From: Rhizobiaceae bacterium
GTDB lineage: Bacteria; Pseudomonadota; Alphaproteobacteria; Rhizobiales; Rhizobiaceae
Length of the DNA: 64,000 nt
NCBI GenBank assembly: GCA_014238155.1
Contig: JABABQ010000068.1
Coordinates: forward strand, 62,001-126,000
Reading direction: 5' to 3'
The position numbers were made by a program, and so were the translations under genes. Positions 55,627 through 63,804 of the stretch are shown one piece after another; the stretch's first letter is position 1; each line of letters opens with the position of its first letter. The notes beneath the pieces were generated by a model. That model was given only the letters and a program-made list of their open reading frames with translations. It had not been told where the DNA came from and did no database searches.

Positions 55627-55957
55627 TTGTGTTTGTGGCTCCCCATTAATGCAAGATCGCTGGTTGCATATTGACTCAGCTTAGCATTGGTAGACCCAAT
55701 TCGATGTGCGCAAAAGTGCTTTGAGAGCTTGTACCCTTCAGTTTGCGCTCTTGAGATTGATGTTGGCTGCTTCAATCGCTCTTTGCATATGCGGCGCTTA
55801 CGCCAAGTAACTTGCCACAACCCAAATTCGAGATGCTCTGGTCAGGTTAGTATGCGGTTATGACGAGCACAAGCCGCCAGAGAGCCGCCAGAGAGGGGAT
55901 TGGGACCCTTCCAGCGTCAATTGGCGTCAAACCCTTCTGAGGGGCTTAATTTAGGGA
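55627..55957. other. 331-bp non-coding junction between defence module and tail module
   Basis: No convincing gene; a 69-residue minus frame at 55611-55820 looks like a shadow. It contains an 11-bp tandem duplication GCCGCCAGAGA at 55873-55894 directly before the tape-measure 3' end. Here a phage tail operon would normally continue with distal tail genes, so this looks like a recombination scar. Confidence 0.45.
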
Positions 55958-58900
55958 TTAGTAGTTGTCGCGGCGCTTCGTGCGTTCAAGCTGGCGACCA
56001 ATTTCACGCGTGATGTGAGATTGCTTCTGTCTGAAGCTATTCGCGTCAGTTGCGTTGATGGTCATATTGACATTCTGGGTGACGTTGGCCCCACCAGCAC
56101 CACGACCGCCATTAATCTCAACAGGGATAGCGCCGCCTTTAAGTGGCACGACCGATTCATTGCGGTGGAGGATGGCGGGGATGGGACCGCCGCCCATGCC
56201 CTGAGTTGTTCCACCGTTTGCGAAGTGAGGTGTTCCCGGTCTTGAGAATTCTGACATTTTGGCATTCAGCATCTGAGTTGGATTGTGCGAAATTCCGCCA
56301 TTGCGGAACCCGCCGAAGATCGACGAAAACATCGAGCCAATACCGCCGCCGCCACCGGAGCCGCCAAAGAGGCCACCACCACCGGAGAACAATTGCTTGA
56401 ATGTGTTTTGAGCTGCGAGCTTGATGAGATCGCTGATCCAGCTCCTCACCATCGAGCCGAAATCAATTTTCCCCTTCATTACGAAATCGCTGAGCGCCGT
56501 GCTCAAGTCACCGCTGATTTTGCTGCCAAGGCCTTCGAGACCCTTCTGCATTTCGCCGATGCCTGACTTGAAACCTTCAATGCCGGATTTGTCTTTGAGG
56601 ACGTCATTCAGCTTTGTTTGATTTTCGATAGCTGCAAGGGTTCCCGCGTTCGCCGTATTCTGAAGGTCGACACCTTGCTGAATGAGACCGTGCCGCGACT
56701 TGCGAAGTGTCTCTTCAACCCGGCGCTCTTCATTCGACATCGACAACAGGATGCGCTCTTCAGCGAGTTTTGCTTGTTGGCGAGCCAATGGGTCAGATGC
56801 ATTCTTGATGGCTGCGTTGAGGCGCTGGCGAAGCGTGATGGCTTCTTCAGCCGTGATCTTACCGGCAGTCTGTTGCTGGTGTAGCAGCTCCAGCGCACGG
56901 CGGAAATCAGATACAGCCATAGCAGCTTCTCGGTGAGCTGAAGCGGTTTCGCGCGCTGCGTTCGTGGCTGCCGTTGCATCTCTGCCAGTAGTTTTCTTCT
57001 TCTTTTTCTTGACGACTGGGTCACCCAGCTCGACCAAACCGTCAAATTGGTTTGTTGATGCTTCAACCGCAACAACTGCCGTTGATTCTTTTTTCGCAGC
57101 TTTGACTACGGCTTCTTTGCGCTTCTCGATTTTGACAACTTGCTTTTCGAATTCATCGCCGACTGCTTTCGTTGCAGATGCAGCGACGTCTTGAGCACTC
57201 TTTACAGCAGTGTCGAGACCGCCCCGAATGGTGTCGGTGAATGCCGATGCGCTATCAGTAACTTTCTTGGCGAGTTTGTCAGCACCGCCTTCAAAGTTTG
57301 CGCCGAGATCGGTGTTACTCTTTTCATAGGCATCCATCATGTCGCCGGGAACCTTCATGAGTTCACGACCAGCGGCTTTAACACCTTCAGCCCTAAATTT
57401 ATCCCATGCCGAACCAACGCGGCTAAACATCGCGTCGAATGCCCCTGCCATTTGGTCAGCAATATCTTTGGCAGATGCAACCAATCCATAGAGGACATCG
57501 ACAACGCGTTTGACCCCGCTCTTTGCTGAGGCAACCATACTGTCGAACGAAGTGTCGAAATGAGCGAGAAAACCGTCAATGCCTGCTTCCGTGTCAGTCC
57601 AAGCTTGAGAGAAGGAGTCGCCAATACCGCCAGCAACTTCTTTGGTTTTCTCCCAGACGTTATTGAGTGAAGTCTTCGCAGCATCCCAGACTTTGCCGAA
57701 GATGGCAGTGACGGTATTCCATGAAGCCTCAAGAATTTCGGCAGTCGATAGACCACGCGCTTTGAGTTCTTTGAACTTGGCGATTGCTGAGTCGAGGACC
57801 CCCGTCAATTTCAGGAAGCCAGTAACGAGACCAGCGACAACCAAACCCTTCAAGCCAATCTTGAGGAGAGCACCAGCGGCAGCAGCGCCTGCCGTGGCAG
57901 TGCGCAAACCGACCATCGCCCCAGCCAGTCTGCCAACGTTGGCGATGACTGAGCCAGCGGTTGCCAGCGCAATTCGTGTCCCCATGAGTGTGGCTTTAGC
58001 CGCGACAGTTGCAAAAGCGATCCCCATCTTGCCGAGTTCAACTACAACTCCCAGGGTCCATCGTGTCATGCCCAGCGCGATAATACCGGCGATGCCTGCG
58101 CTCAGCGGTGCGATGTTCTGAGAGGCGAATAGGATGGCTTGAGCGAACCTAGCAGTTGCGCTGGTGGCATCAGATGACGAGCCAATCATATCGGTGAATG
58201 AAGTTCTGAAGACAGCCGCCGCCGACGAGATAGTCGGGGCGAGCCTTGCGAATTCCGCGTTTAGTTTTGGTGCTTGGTTGAGGAAGGAGTCGGTCAAGAC
58301 TTTACCCGTCAGTTGACCCGCCGTACCCAGCGCTTTCAACGAGCCTATAGGAACACCCAGAGCGTCCGCGAATACCTGCATAACGCGCGGCGCGTTCTCG
58401 GCGAGTGATCTGAATTCGTCGCCGTTCAAGCCCTTGATGAGCGACTGGCTAAACTGTGTGGCAGCCGATGCGGCCTCCTGAGCAGTTGCACCGCCGAGCT
58501 GCATAGCTTGCGCAAATGACTTCACGATTTTGACGTTGTCTTGCTGGGTCAGGCCCAATGACTTCGAGCGCTGGGTCAATCGCTGGAAGAGACTGACATT
58601 GCCTTCGAGCGAAGACCGCGTTTCTTTCGAGACCCGAACCATCGCAGCCCATGCATCATTTAGTTGGTCGACGCCGCTGGTAACGATTTTCAATTTATTA
58701 CGCATATTATCGTACGCGTCAGCCGTGCGGATGACGGCGCTGAGGCCGAGCAAGCCGACGAAACCGCCAAGCGAACTTTTGAGGAAGGCGAGTGCACCAC
58801 TGGTGCGCGTCATAGATGCGGAGAGGGTAGCAAAACCAGCCGTGGCAGTGCCGAGACGTAGTTGCTGGATGGATGCGTTGTACGTGAGCTGAGCGCGCGC

Positions 58901-59287
58901 CAAATCGCCGGTAGTCTTCGACGTCGTGAGCATCTGGGTCTTGAGGGTCGCCAGCGCCCCATTAAGGCGGGTGATGCCGCGAGTATCCCCGACGAGCGCC
59001 AATTTGGCTCGAAGTGAGGCGGCAGAGCGTTCAACTGATAGGAAGCGAGATTGTGCAGTCGTGGCAAAACGGTCGAAGGCCCCCGTATTGAGACCCTTGC
59101 CAATGTTTTTCGATTGGGTTGAGACGGCTGCCATCTTCGTGCTGAGTTTGCTGAATGAAGAGCTGGCTCGCTTATCAAACCTCTCGGCTGAGCGGCCTGC
59201 TGCATCAACGGCAGCTTGAAATTGTTTGGAACCTTTGACGGCTTTGGTGGTGTCAATTGCCCAGATGAGGGTTTGGGTATTTGCCAT
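55958..59287 (-). CDS. Phage tail length tape-measure protein (lambda gpH type)
   Basis: 1109 residues from the ATG at 59287, which has AGGGAG upstream; a further ATG eight codons upstream lacks a site. Near residues 175-330 is the tape-measure N-terminal domain (TADAYDNMRNKLKIV, AQAMQLGGATAQEAASAA, LNGDEFRSLAENAPRVM), then a hydrophobic helical stretch near 390-480 (LSAGIAGIIALGM), long helical coiled coil (about 530-760), and the lambda-tail-tape C-terminal domain (WISDLIKLAAQNTFKQLFSG and GGIS). It sets tail length and is cleaved or ejected during infection. No tail genes follow, so the module is truncated. Confidence 0.92.
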   Translation of the reverse strand: MANTQTLIWAIDTTKAVKGSKQFQAAVDAAGRSAERFDKRASSSFSKLSTKMAAVSTQSKNIGKGLNTGAFDRFATTAQSRFLSVERSAASLRAKLALVGDTRGITRLNGALATLKTQMLTTSKTTGDLARAQLTYNASIQQLRLGTATAGFATLSASMTRTSGALAFLKSSLGGFVGLLGLSAVIRTADAYDNMRNKLKIVTSGVDQLNDAWAAMVRVSKETRSSLEGNVSLFQRLTQRSKSLGLTQQDNVKIVKSFAQAMQLGGATAQEAASAATQFSQSLIKGLNGDEFRSLAENAPRVMQVFADALGVPIGSLKALGTAGQLTGKVLTDSFLNQAPKLNAEFARLAPTISSAAAVFRTSFTDMIGSSSDATSATARFAQAILFASQNIAPLSAGIAGIIALGMTRWTLGVVVELGKMGIAFATVAAKATLMGTRIALATAGSVIANVGRLAGAMVGLRTATAGAAAAGALLKIGLKGLVVAGLVTGFLKLTGVLDSAIAKFKELKARGLSTAEILEASWNTVTAIFGKVWDAAKTSLNNVWEKTKEVAGGIGDSFSQAWTDTEAGIDGFLAHFDTSFDSMVASAKSGVKRVVDVLYGLVASAKDIADQMAGAFDAMFSRVGSAWDKFRAEGVKAAGRELMKVPGDMMDAYEKSNTDLGANFEGGADKLAKKVTDSASAFTDTIRGGLDTAVKSAQDVAASATKAVGDEFEKQVVKIEKRKEAVVKAAKKESTAVVAVEASTNQFDGLVELGDPVVKKKKKKTTGRDATAATNAARETASAHREAAMAVSDFRRALELLHQQQTAGKITAEEAITLRQRLNAAIKNASDPLARQQAKLAEERILLSMSNEERRVEETLRKSRHGLIQQGVDLQNTANAGTLAAIENQTKLNDVLKDKSGIEGFKSGIGEMQKGLEGLGSKISGDLSTALSDFVMKGKIDFGSMVRSWISDLIKLAAQNTFKQLFSGGGGLFGGSGGGGGIGSMFSSIFGGFRNGGISHNPTQMLNAKMSEFSRPGTPHFANGGTTQGMGGGPIPAILHRNESVVPLKGGAIPVEINGGRGAGGANVTQNVNMTINATDANSFRQKQSHITREIGRQLERTKRRDNY

Positions 59288-59340
59288 AATATTATTACTC
59301 CCTGACCTCATTTAGCGGGTCAGTTTTTTGGTCACTCAGG

Positions 59341-59661
59341 CTAGTTCAACCTAGCCTCTTGTTCTTCGAAGTGCGCGTTCATCCAGTCGCGGATTTCTGC
59401 TTGAGTTGCTTTCTTGGGGAATGCCTTGTTCACCAGACCTGAAAGCTCGATGAGCTTCGCAGGGTCAATCGAGCGCGTTGAGGTTTCGAAGACTTTGGCG
59501 AATTTCTTCTCGATAGCCGTTTGAGGCTCGATGATTTCGGCGATCTTGACGGCGCGTTTCTTGTAGTGGCTCACGCTTTGAGCGCGACGGCGCATCTTGT
59601 CGAGATCGGCGGTAATGATACCACCCAGCGCCGGTAATGGTTGTGAAGAAGTTTGGAGCAA
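59341..59661 (-). CDS. Small phage-type protein, unknown; position of a tail assembly chaperone
   Basis: 106 residues from a TTG at 59661, five bases after the preceding stop; an ATG at 59595 is an alternative. Helical, charged (KMRRRAQSVSHYKKRAVKIAEI, in parts: RRRAQSVSHYKKRAVKIAEI). No domain recognised. Genes just upstream of a tape-measure gene are commonly tail assembly chaperones (gpG/GT), so that is a possibility; I see no classical slippery site. Confidence 0.5.
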   Translation of the reverse strand: MLQTSSQPLPALGGIITADLDKMRRRAQSVSHYKKRAVKIAEIIEPQTAIEKKFAKVFETSTRSIDPAKLIELSGLVNKAFPKKATQAEIRDWMNAHFEEQEARLN

Positions 59662-59666
59662 ATCAG

Positions 59667-59939
59667 TTACCCCGTTCTCAAAGCGTGTTCGCGGCCTGCA
59701 AGGGTGAACTTGGCTCTCGCGCTCATGCCGTCATAAACGTCTCGGGGGACGCCAGCGACGCTTGAAAGTTGATCATCCAGCCAATTGGCGACAGGACCGC
59801 CGTTAGGGGTCGTGATGCGGTTCTCGCGGCAAACGAGTTGCGTCAGAGCAGATGAGAGAATGGTTTGAGCTTTTGCGCCGCCGATGTTCCGTTCTTTCAG
59901 GGCATCCTTCACGACTGAATGAATGAGGGTGTCAGTCAT
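59667..59939 (-). CDS. Small phage-type protein with a C-terminal AGVxRxxYDxM motif
   Basis: 90 residues. C-terminal AGVPRDVYDGMSARAKFTLA resembles the C-terminus of the preceding gene product (AGVSRSEFDTLPAKDRLKLA), so the two share a motif or are paralogues. Such endings are common in phage capsid and tail minor proteins. The ATG overlaps the upstream stop by one base, so the two are co-translated. No catalytic residues seen. Confidence 0.55.
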   Translation of the reverse strand: MTDTLIHSVVKDALKERNIGGAKAQTILSSALTQLVCRENRITTPNGGPVANWLDDQLSSVAGVPRDVYDGMSARAKFTLAGREHALRTG

Positions 59940-60364
59940 TACAGGCCAGCCTGACGAGCCAGCTTGAGGCGATCTTTTGCAGGGAGTGTATCGAACTCTG
60001 AGCGCGAGACCCCGGCGATTGAACCCGGCGCTGGTTTACCCAGAAGATGAGGCGCTGTTGATTTCAATTCAGTGAGCCACTGAGAGGCCGTCTGAGCGCC
60101 TTCGCCAAACAGGACCGTCGAACCGTCAGCCGAGAGCTTAGAAGCCTTCAGGGCGCGTCTCTTGATGTCAGAGAGGGCAGTCGGCGGTGGTGTGAGGGTT
60201 GCGTCTAAAGCAAGGGCAACTGAAATGGCGTCTTCGGTCCCCATCGTGCGGATTTTGTCGTTGGCAACCGCTTCGCGTTCGGCGGTTCCGGCAACCTCGG
60301 CTCGTTTAGCAGCGAGGGCAGCGTCGTTTGAATTTTTGAGGTCAGTGATTCTTGTATCAGGCAT
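59939..60364 (-). CDS. First gene of the tail fragment, helical protein with AGVxRxxFDxL motif
   Basis: 141 residues from the ATG at 60364 with GGAGAA upstream; an ATG/other start at 60412 is less likely. Sequence is helical and rich in Ala and Lys (ALAAKRAEVAGTAEREAVAN) and ends in the motif described for the next gene. It is the first gene after a strong promoter at 60541-60569 with a 170-base leader. Function unknown. Confidence 0.6.
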   Translation of the reverse strand: MPDTRITDLKNSNDAALAAKRAEVAGTAEREAVANDKIRTMGTEDAISVALALDATLTPPPTALSDIKRRALKASKLSADGSTVLFGEGAQTASQWLTELKSTAPHLLGKPAPGSIAGVSRSEFDTLPAKDRLKLARQAGL

Positions 60365-60428
60365 GATGTGTTCTCCAGAACGATTAGGTGCGGGGTGATG
60401 CAAACGCTCCAAAGGTGAGTGAGGAAAG

Positions 60429-60472
60429 TGCCGCCGAATTCAAAGGACCAATAAAAATTCGACGGCAGCACT
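60429..60472 (-). promoter_or_regulatory. Imperfect hairpin in the leader of the tail-fragment operon
   Basis: GTGCCGCCGAATT and AATTCGACGGCAGCAC pair with one mismatch and a two-base bulge around a 15-base loop. It lies in the 170-base 5' leader between the promoter and the first ATG and may affect RNA stability or attenuation. Confidence 0.35.
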
Positions 60473-60540
60473 ATGTCTGGAGGGACATGCATAATTGGCA
60501 AGGGTGGAAGTAAAAAGGAAAACACCCCTGTCAAAGCGCA

Positions 60541-60569
60541 TTATAGCAGAAACCATTAACCATGTCAAT
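60541..60569 (-). promoter_or_regulatory. Perfect sigma-70 consensus promoter for the tail-fragment operon
   Basis: On the minus strand TTGACA (60569-60564) is followed by 17 bases and TATAAT (60546-60541), exactly the consensus hexamers and spacing. The predicted start point is near 60534, giving a leader of about 170 bases. Such full consensus promoters are rare in alphaproteobacterial chromosomes and point to a phage promoter. Confidence 0.85.
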
Positions 60570-60870
60570 CATTATGTGCACGAAAGTCAATAATAATGAT
60601 GATTTCTTGCAATAAACTCCAGAATAACGCTCAAATCATGCACACCGCAACAATCCGTACATAAAACCGGCAATTTTGAAAATTTTCTGAAGCCGTTTCT
60701 ATTCTGGATTCTTGAATCGCCGTTTCCGTTGGGTCCCCTATCGACTGTTTTAGGAAGTTGGAACGCATCACCCCCGCCTTAATGAAACTGGATGTGATTG
60801 CGTAAAATGATAACCACCCAGCGCAACCGGCATTAAACGGCAGGCGTTACGATGAGAGCTGAGGAGCTAG

Positions 60871-61221
60871 ATGAATATGTTGAAAATGATCAAGATAGCC
60901 GCCGTCGTAATGATGACGACAACCAGCGCCGAGGCTTTAGACCTCACCAAACACCCGCGCCTAGTTGTGGCGATAGAAAGTGTTTGGACCACCGCCAATG
61001 ATTGCGCGGAGTTTGGCGAGCCATACGCCGGGACCGCTGAGGGCTTCAGGAAGATTTTGGTGATGATGGGTTATGATCAGCGCTTCTTCGATTTTCGAGA
61101 TGGAGGAGCCGAACGATTTCGCGAATACCTCAGAGAAGCCAGATGTGTGAGTGATTATAATCGCCGCCTTGAGCGCATGCTTTACTTACGGGGCGAGGCG
61201 AAGAAGCGCGAAGAGGGGTGA
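60871..61221 (+). CDS. Small exported protein of unknown function
   Basis: 116 residues. Signal peptide MNMLKMIKIAAVVMMTTTSAEA followed by a mature part starting LDLTKHPRLVVAIES, with two Cys (NDCAEFGE and REARCVSDY) that could form a disulfide. GAGGAGC lies upstream of the ATG. I recognise no family. It is in the middle of the island, transcribed away from the tail fragment, with a candidate terminator downstream at 61463-61525. Confidence 0.6.
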   Translation: MNMLKMIKIAAVVMMTTTSAEALDLTKHPRLVVAIESVWTTANDCAEFGEPYAGTAEGFRKILVMMGYDQRFFDFRDGGAERFREYLREARCVSDYNRRLERMLYLRGEAKKREEG

Positions 61222-61462
61222 ATCATTCGAAGCGGTAAGGGCCAGATGGAAGTGGTGAAGTGGCGAAGGCCTCAGGCGGTCTGGCTATGGGTCCCCGGCG
61301 TGATGTTTGACGAGGTGACTGGGTGACGGTGACGGTTACGCCGGTTGGAGGGTGCGACGGTTGCGTTTCAATGTACCGAGGCGGGTAACGTTAATTATTC
61401 AGGTTGCCGAACTCGGTGACAATTACGTACAATTTTAACCAGTTTTTTGATCATGCGTCTCG

Positions 61463-61525
61463 CAGGGACTAGCACCGATATCTCTCTCTTGGTAATGCTA
61501 CCGATTGGGTCCCTGAGGACTTTTT
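61463..61525 (+). terminator. Candidate terminator with long loop
   Basis: CAGGGAC at 61463-61469 pairs with GTCCCTG at 61509-61515, with an inner GGTA/TACC stem, followed five bases later by TTTTT. The loop is nearly 40 bases, so a structured RNA is equally possible. Confidence 0.3.
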
Positions 61526-61653
61526 ATTTGGCAATTATGTCGAGATGATTGAGTGATATTGATTGATCATTTGTGCTGGCGACCATGTCCCTATCAATCC
61601 TGGGAGTCGCGATCTTATCGAGGCGTGGGCTGCCGGGTGGGGGCTATGTGCCT

Positions 61654-61670
61654 ACCGTCGTAACCGTCAA
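61654..61670 (+). repeat. 17-bp direct repeat, left copy
   Basis: ACCGTCGTAACCGTCAA is exactly repeated at 63805-63821. The two copies flank the serine recombinase gene and the iteron array. Confidence 0.7.
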
Positions 61671-61992
61671 TTTGTATCGCGATGTTGTCGAGATATTGTT
61701 GATCATTGAGCGAGATGATGTTCGGAATATTCATTCAATGTTCGTCGAGGCGCTGGGTCATGGCGATCTGCATTGCGATTTGTTATTGCGTTGATGTGGG
61801 TGGGGTGACCCCTCCTATTTGTAAATGATCGCATGCATAGAAGGGTACCCCCTTTCAAGAAAATGACCGAGGCCCCGGGCTTAGATATGTCGTTGATGTT
61901 TGGGATTTGGAATCGGATACCCCAACCACCTCCCATTTCCCCAGCCCCCACCAGACCCCAAAGCTGTAGCCAAAGGCGGGGTATATGTTCGC

Positions 61993-62715
61993 TCATACGT
62001 GGGGTGTTGGGTGCGCTGGGTGTGGCGTGGTAGGTGGTGGGGTGAGTGGCGAAGGGTGGCGCTTCTCAAATTTGTACAGCGTGTTCTCTGATACAACGAT
62101 ACCATGCTGGTATTTCAATACGTTCGACTGCACCCTCTTCGAAACGCCCAGCCCCCTGACCTCAGTCAATGCCTTCATGATGACAGGGTCGCGTTCAATG
62201 TACTCTTTGCCAGCTCGCTCGGCGATCTGATAGCCGAAGGGGATAGTGCCGCCTAGATAGCGCCCTTCAGCCGCCTGTTCACGTTTGATAGTGCGCACGC
62301 GCTCGGCGATCTGATCACGCTCGAACTCGGCAACTGAACTGAGAAGGTTGAACACCAAGCTGCTGACACCGTCACTTGTTACATCGCCACCCAGTGCTTT
62401 GATGTAAAGGATGACGCCCTTCTTCTTCAAGGCCTTCAATGTGGCAACAGCATCGCCAATATCACGAAACAGCCTGTCGAGCTTCAGTGTCACGATGATG
62501 TCGCCTTCTTCGACGATATCAAGCAACTGTTGCCCTTGCGGCCTTTTCTTCAATGGGGTCGAAGCCGAGACGCCTTCTTCAGTATAGATGTGGCCCAGCT
62601 CATAACCCTCAAGCTCACAGATCAACCGAACCTGCTTTTGCTGGTGAGGAAGCGAGTTGCCTTTATCGACCTGATTAGAAGTCGAGACCCTGCAATATCC
62701 GTAAGCTTTAGCCAT
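61993..62715 (-). CDS. Serine site-specific recombinase (resolvase/invertase family)
   Basis: 240 residues from the ATG at 62715 with GGAGAA upstream; a start at 62760 lacks one. The N-terminal resolvase domain has the catalytic Ser in YCRVSTSNQ, plus LKLDRLFRDIGDAVATL and EFERDQIAERVR. A short GRYLGGTIPFGYQ segment and a helical DNA-binding region (GVSKRVQSNVLKYQHG, ENTLYKFEKR) follow. The last about 20 residues are low-complexity Pro/Thr/His encoded by G-rich DNA (SPLTPPPTTPHPAHPTPHV), suggesting a drifted or frameshifted 3' end. It could mediate inversion, resolution or transposition of the element. Confidence 0.88.
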   Translation of the reverse strand: MAKAYGYCRVSTSNQVDKGNSLPHQQKQVRLICELEGYELGHIYTEEGVSASTPLKKRPQGQQLLDIVEEGDIIVTLKLDRLFRDIGDAVATLKALKKKGVILYIKALGGDVTSDGVSSLVFNLLSSVAEFERDQIAERVRTIKREQAAEGRYLGGTIPFGYQIAERAGKEYIERDPVIMKALTEVRGLGVSKRVQSNVLKYQHGIVVSENTLYKFEKRHPSPLTPPPTTPHPAHPTPHV

Positions 62716-63194
62716 TTTCTGTTCTCCATTTCTTGCCCAGATTGTAGCATTTTCTCCCATCCGTTTCCACGCCTGCTAGAGCAGTTTGTGAAGCTATAGT
62801 TAACGTGAACTTGAGATATGGTGAATCATTCCTTAATATCGGGGTCGGCAATTAATTAAAATTGTATTGATCCGTGCCATTCGCCTCTAAACAAGGCTGC
62901 CGGGGCTAAAGTGTGATATATTTGCAACAGCTTTGCTCTGGTCGCCGGAAACTAGGGGTTTTCGAGCATTTACGTACAAACGGGGCATAAATAATACAGC
63001 TTCAAGTTGTATTGCAATCAGTTGCAACCTAAGGTAAAAAAGTGTCCCATTTTGGCACATTTCGTACCAGACGAGCATTTGACAAATCATTCGCCTGAGG
63101 GCCACCGGGAGAGGTCATTCAGGATGATGTCATAGAAAAAAAACCACTCGAAATGAAAAAGGGTCTTGATGAGGTCGGATAATGCGAAAAATCC

Positions 63195-63765
63195 TTCACC
63201 AAGGCCATGGTGAAATTGGTGAAGGTATTACCCTTTTATTTCAGTGGCTTAAAAATCCAAAACCCCGATTCACCATGATCACCATGGCTGGGAGTAGATA
63301 AACCCCTAAATGAATGAGACGTAAAAAAAGGGGGCCGGGAGTTATCTATTCTGAGGCTTGGTGATCATGGTGAAAGAATGACTATAACTATATACTAACT
63401 ATGTGATATAATTGAGAAAAGGCGTTCTTTAAGCAAGGTGATTCTATGGTGAAAGCAAAAAGTGCGAAAAGGAGTTATCTTATTGAAAACAAAGGAAAAA
63501 AGCTTCACCAAGGCTTCACCATGGCTTTGGTGAAGGCTGGTGAATCGGGATAAATATCTTGTAAGCCATTGAAAACATTGAATAAAGGGAGTATTACAAA
63601 AAGACCATTTTGAACGGCTAAATTACTAACCTATTGTTATTATAGGGTTATTTCTTTCACCATGGCTTTGGTGAAACGCTCAATCCCTTTTTTTTTCTGA
63701 CGGGAAATTCTAAAAACACACTTCATCTAGAATATCCGCTAAAATGGTCTGGTGAAGCTGGTGAA
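63195..63765. repeat. Iteron array of TTCACCA/TGGTGAA, candidate replication origin
   Basis: TTCACCA at 63195, 63269, 63504, 63515, 63656 and TGGTGAA at 63208, 63217, 63368, 63447, 63528, 63538, 63669, 63750, 63759: fourteen exact copies in 571 bp, against well under one expected by chance. They are arranged as three 20-bp palindromes TTCACCATGGCYTTGGTGAA (63195-63214 reversed, 63515-63534, 63656-63675) and one inverted pair TTCACCATGATCACCA (63269-63284 with 63359-63374). GGAGTTATCT occurs twice (63338, 63471). The iterons of satellite phage P4, bound by its alpha replication protein, share the TTCACC core. Confidence 0.85.
63378..63420. other. AT-rich tract inside the iteron array
   Basis: A 43-base stretch with very low G+C (ATGACTATAACTATATACTA-type sequence) lies between iteron pairs. 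In iteron origins such a tract is the usual duplex-unwinding element; here the role is inferred from position. Confidence 0.4.
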
Positions 63766-63804
63766 TCCATTTTCATCATCTGCGCATTCATCTCGACCGC
63801 CGCA

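Larger units (their letters stand above)
61222..61992. other. 770-bp non-coding segment with GACGGT/ACCGTC repeats
   Basis: No supportable gene. It holds the 17-bp repeat copy at 61654-61670 and further copies of its core in reverse orientation: GACGGTTACG at 61331-61340 and GCGACGGTTGCG at 61354-61365. The 7-bp pair CAGGGAC/GTCCCTG (61463-61515) ends in AGGACTTTTT and may terminate the 60871 gene. The right part is strongly G- or C-tract rich and overlaps the recombinase C-terminus. Confidence 0.45.

Noticed and set aside
55611-55820. 69-residue minus frame after the AT-rich gene
   Set aside because: No ribosome-binding site, no recognisable family, and it overlaps the next gene's start; probably chance.
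61861-61880. Second copy of the tRNA-Phe 3' end (CCCCGGGC...) as attR
   Set aside because: Only a short CCCCGGGC match; the rest of the T-arm and CCA is not repeated.
62887-63105. 72-residue minus frame in the non-coding right part
   Set aside because: No initiation signal and unusual composition; the stretch is better explained as non-coding.
63195-63765. CRISPR array interpretation of the repeats
   Set aside because: Units are only 7-20 bp, occur in both orientations and with irregular spacing, with no spacers of constant length and no cas genes.
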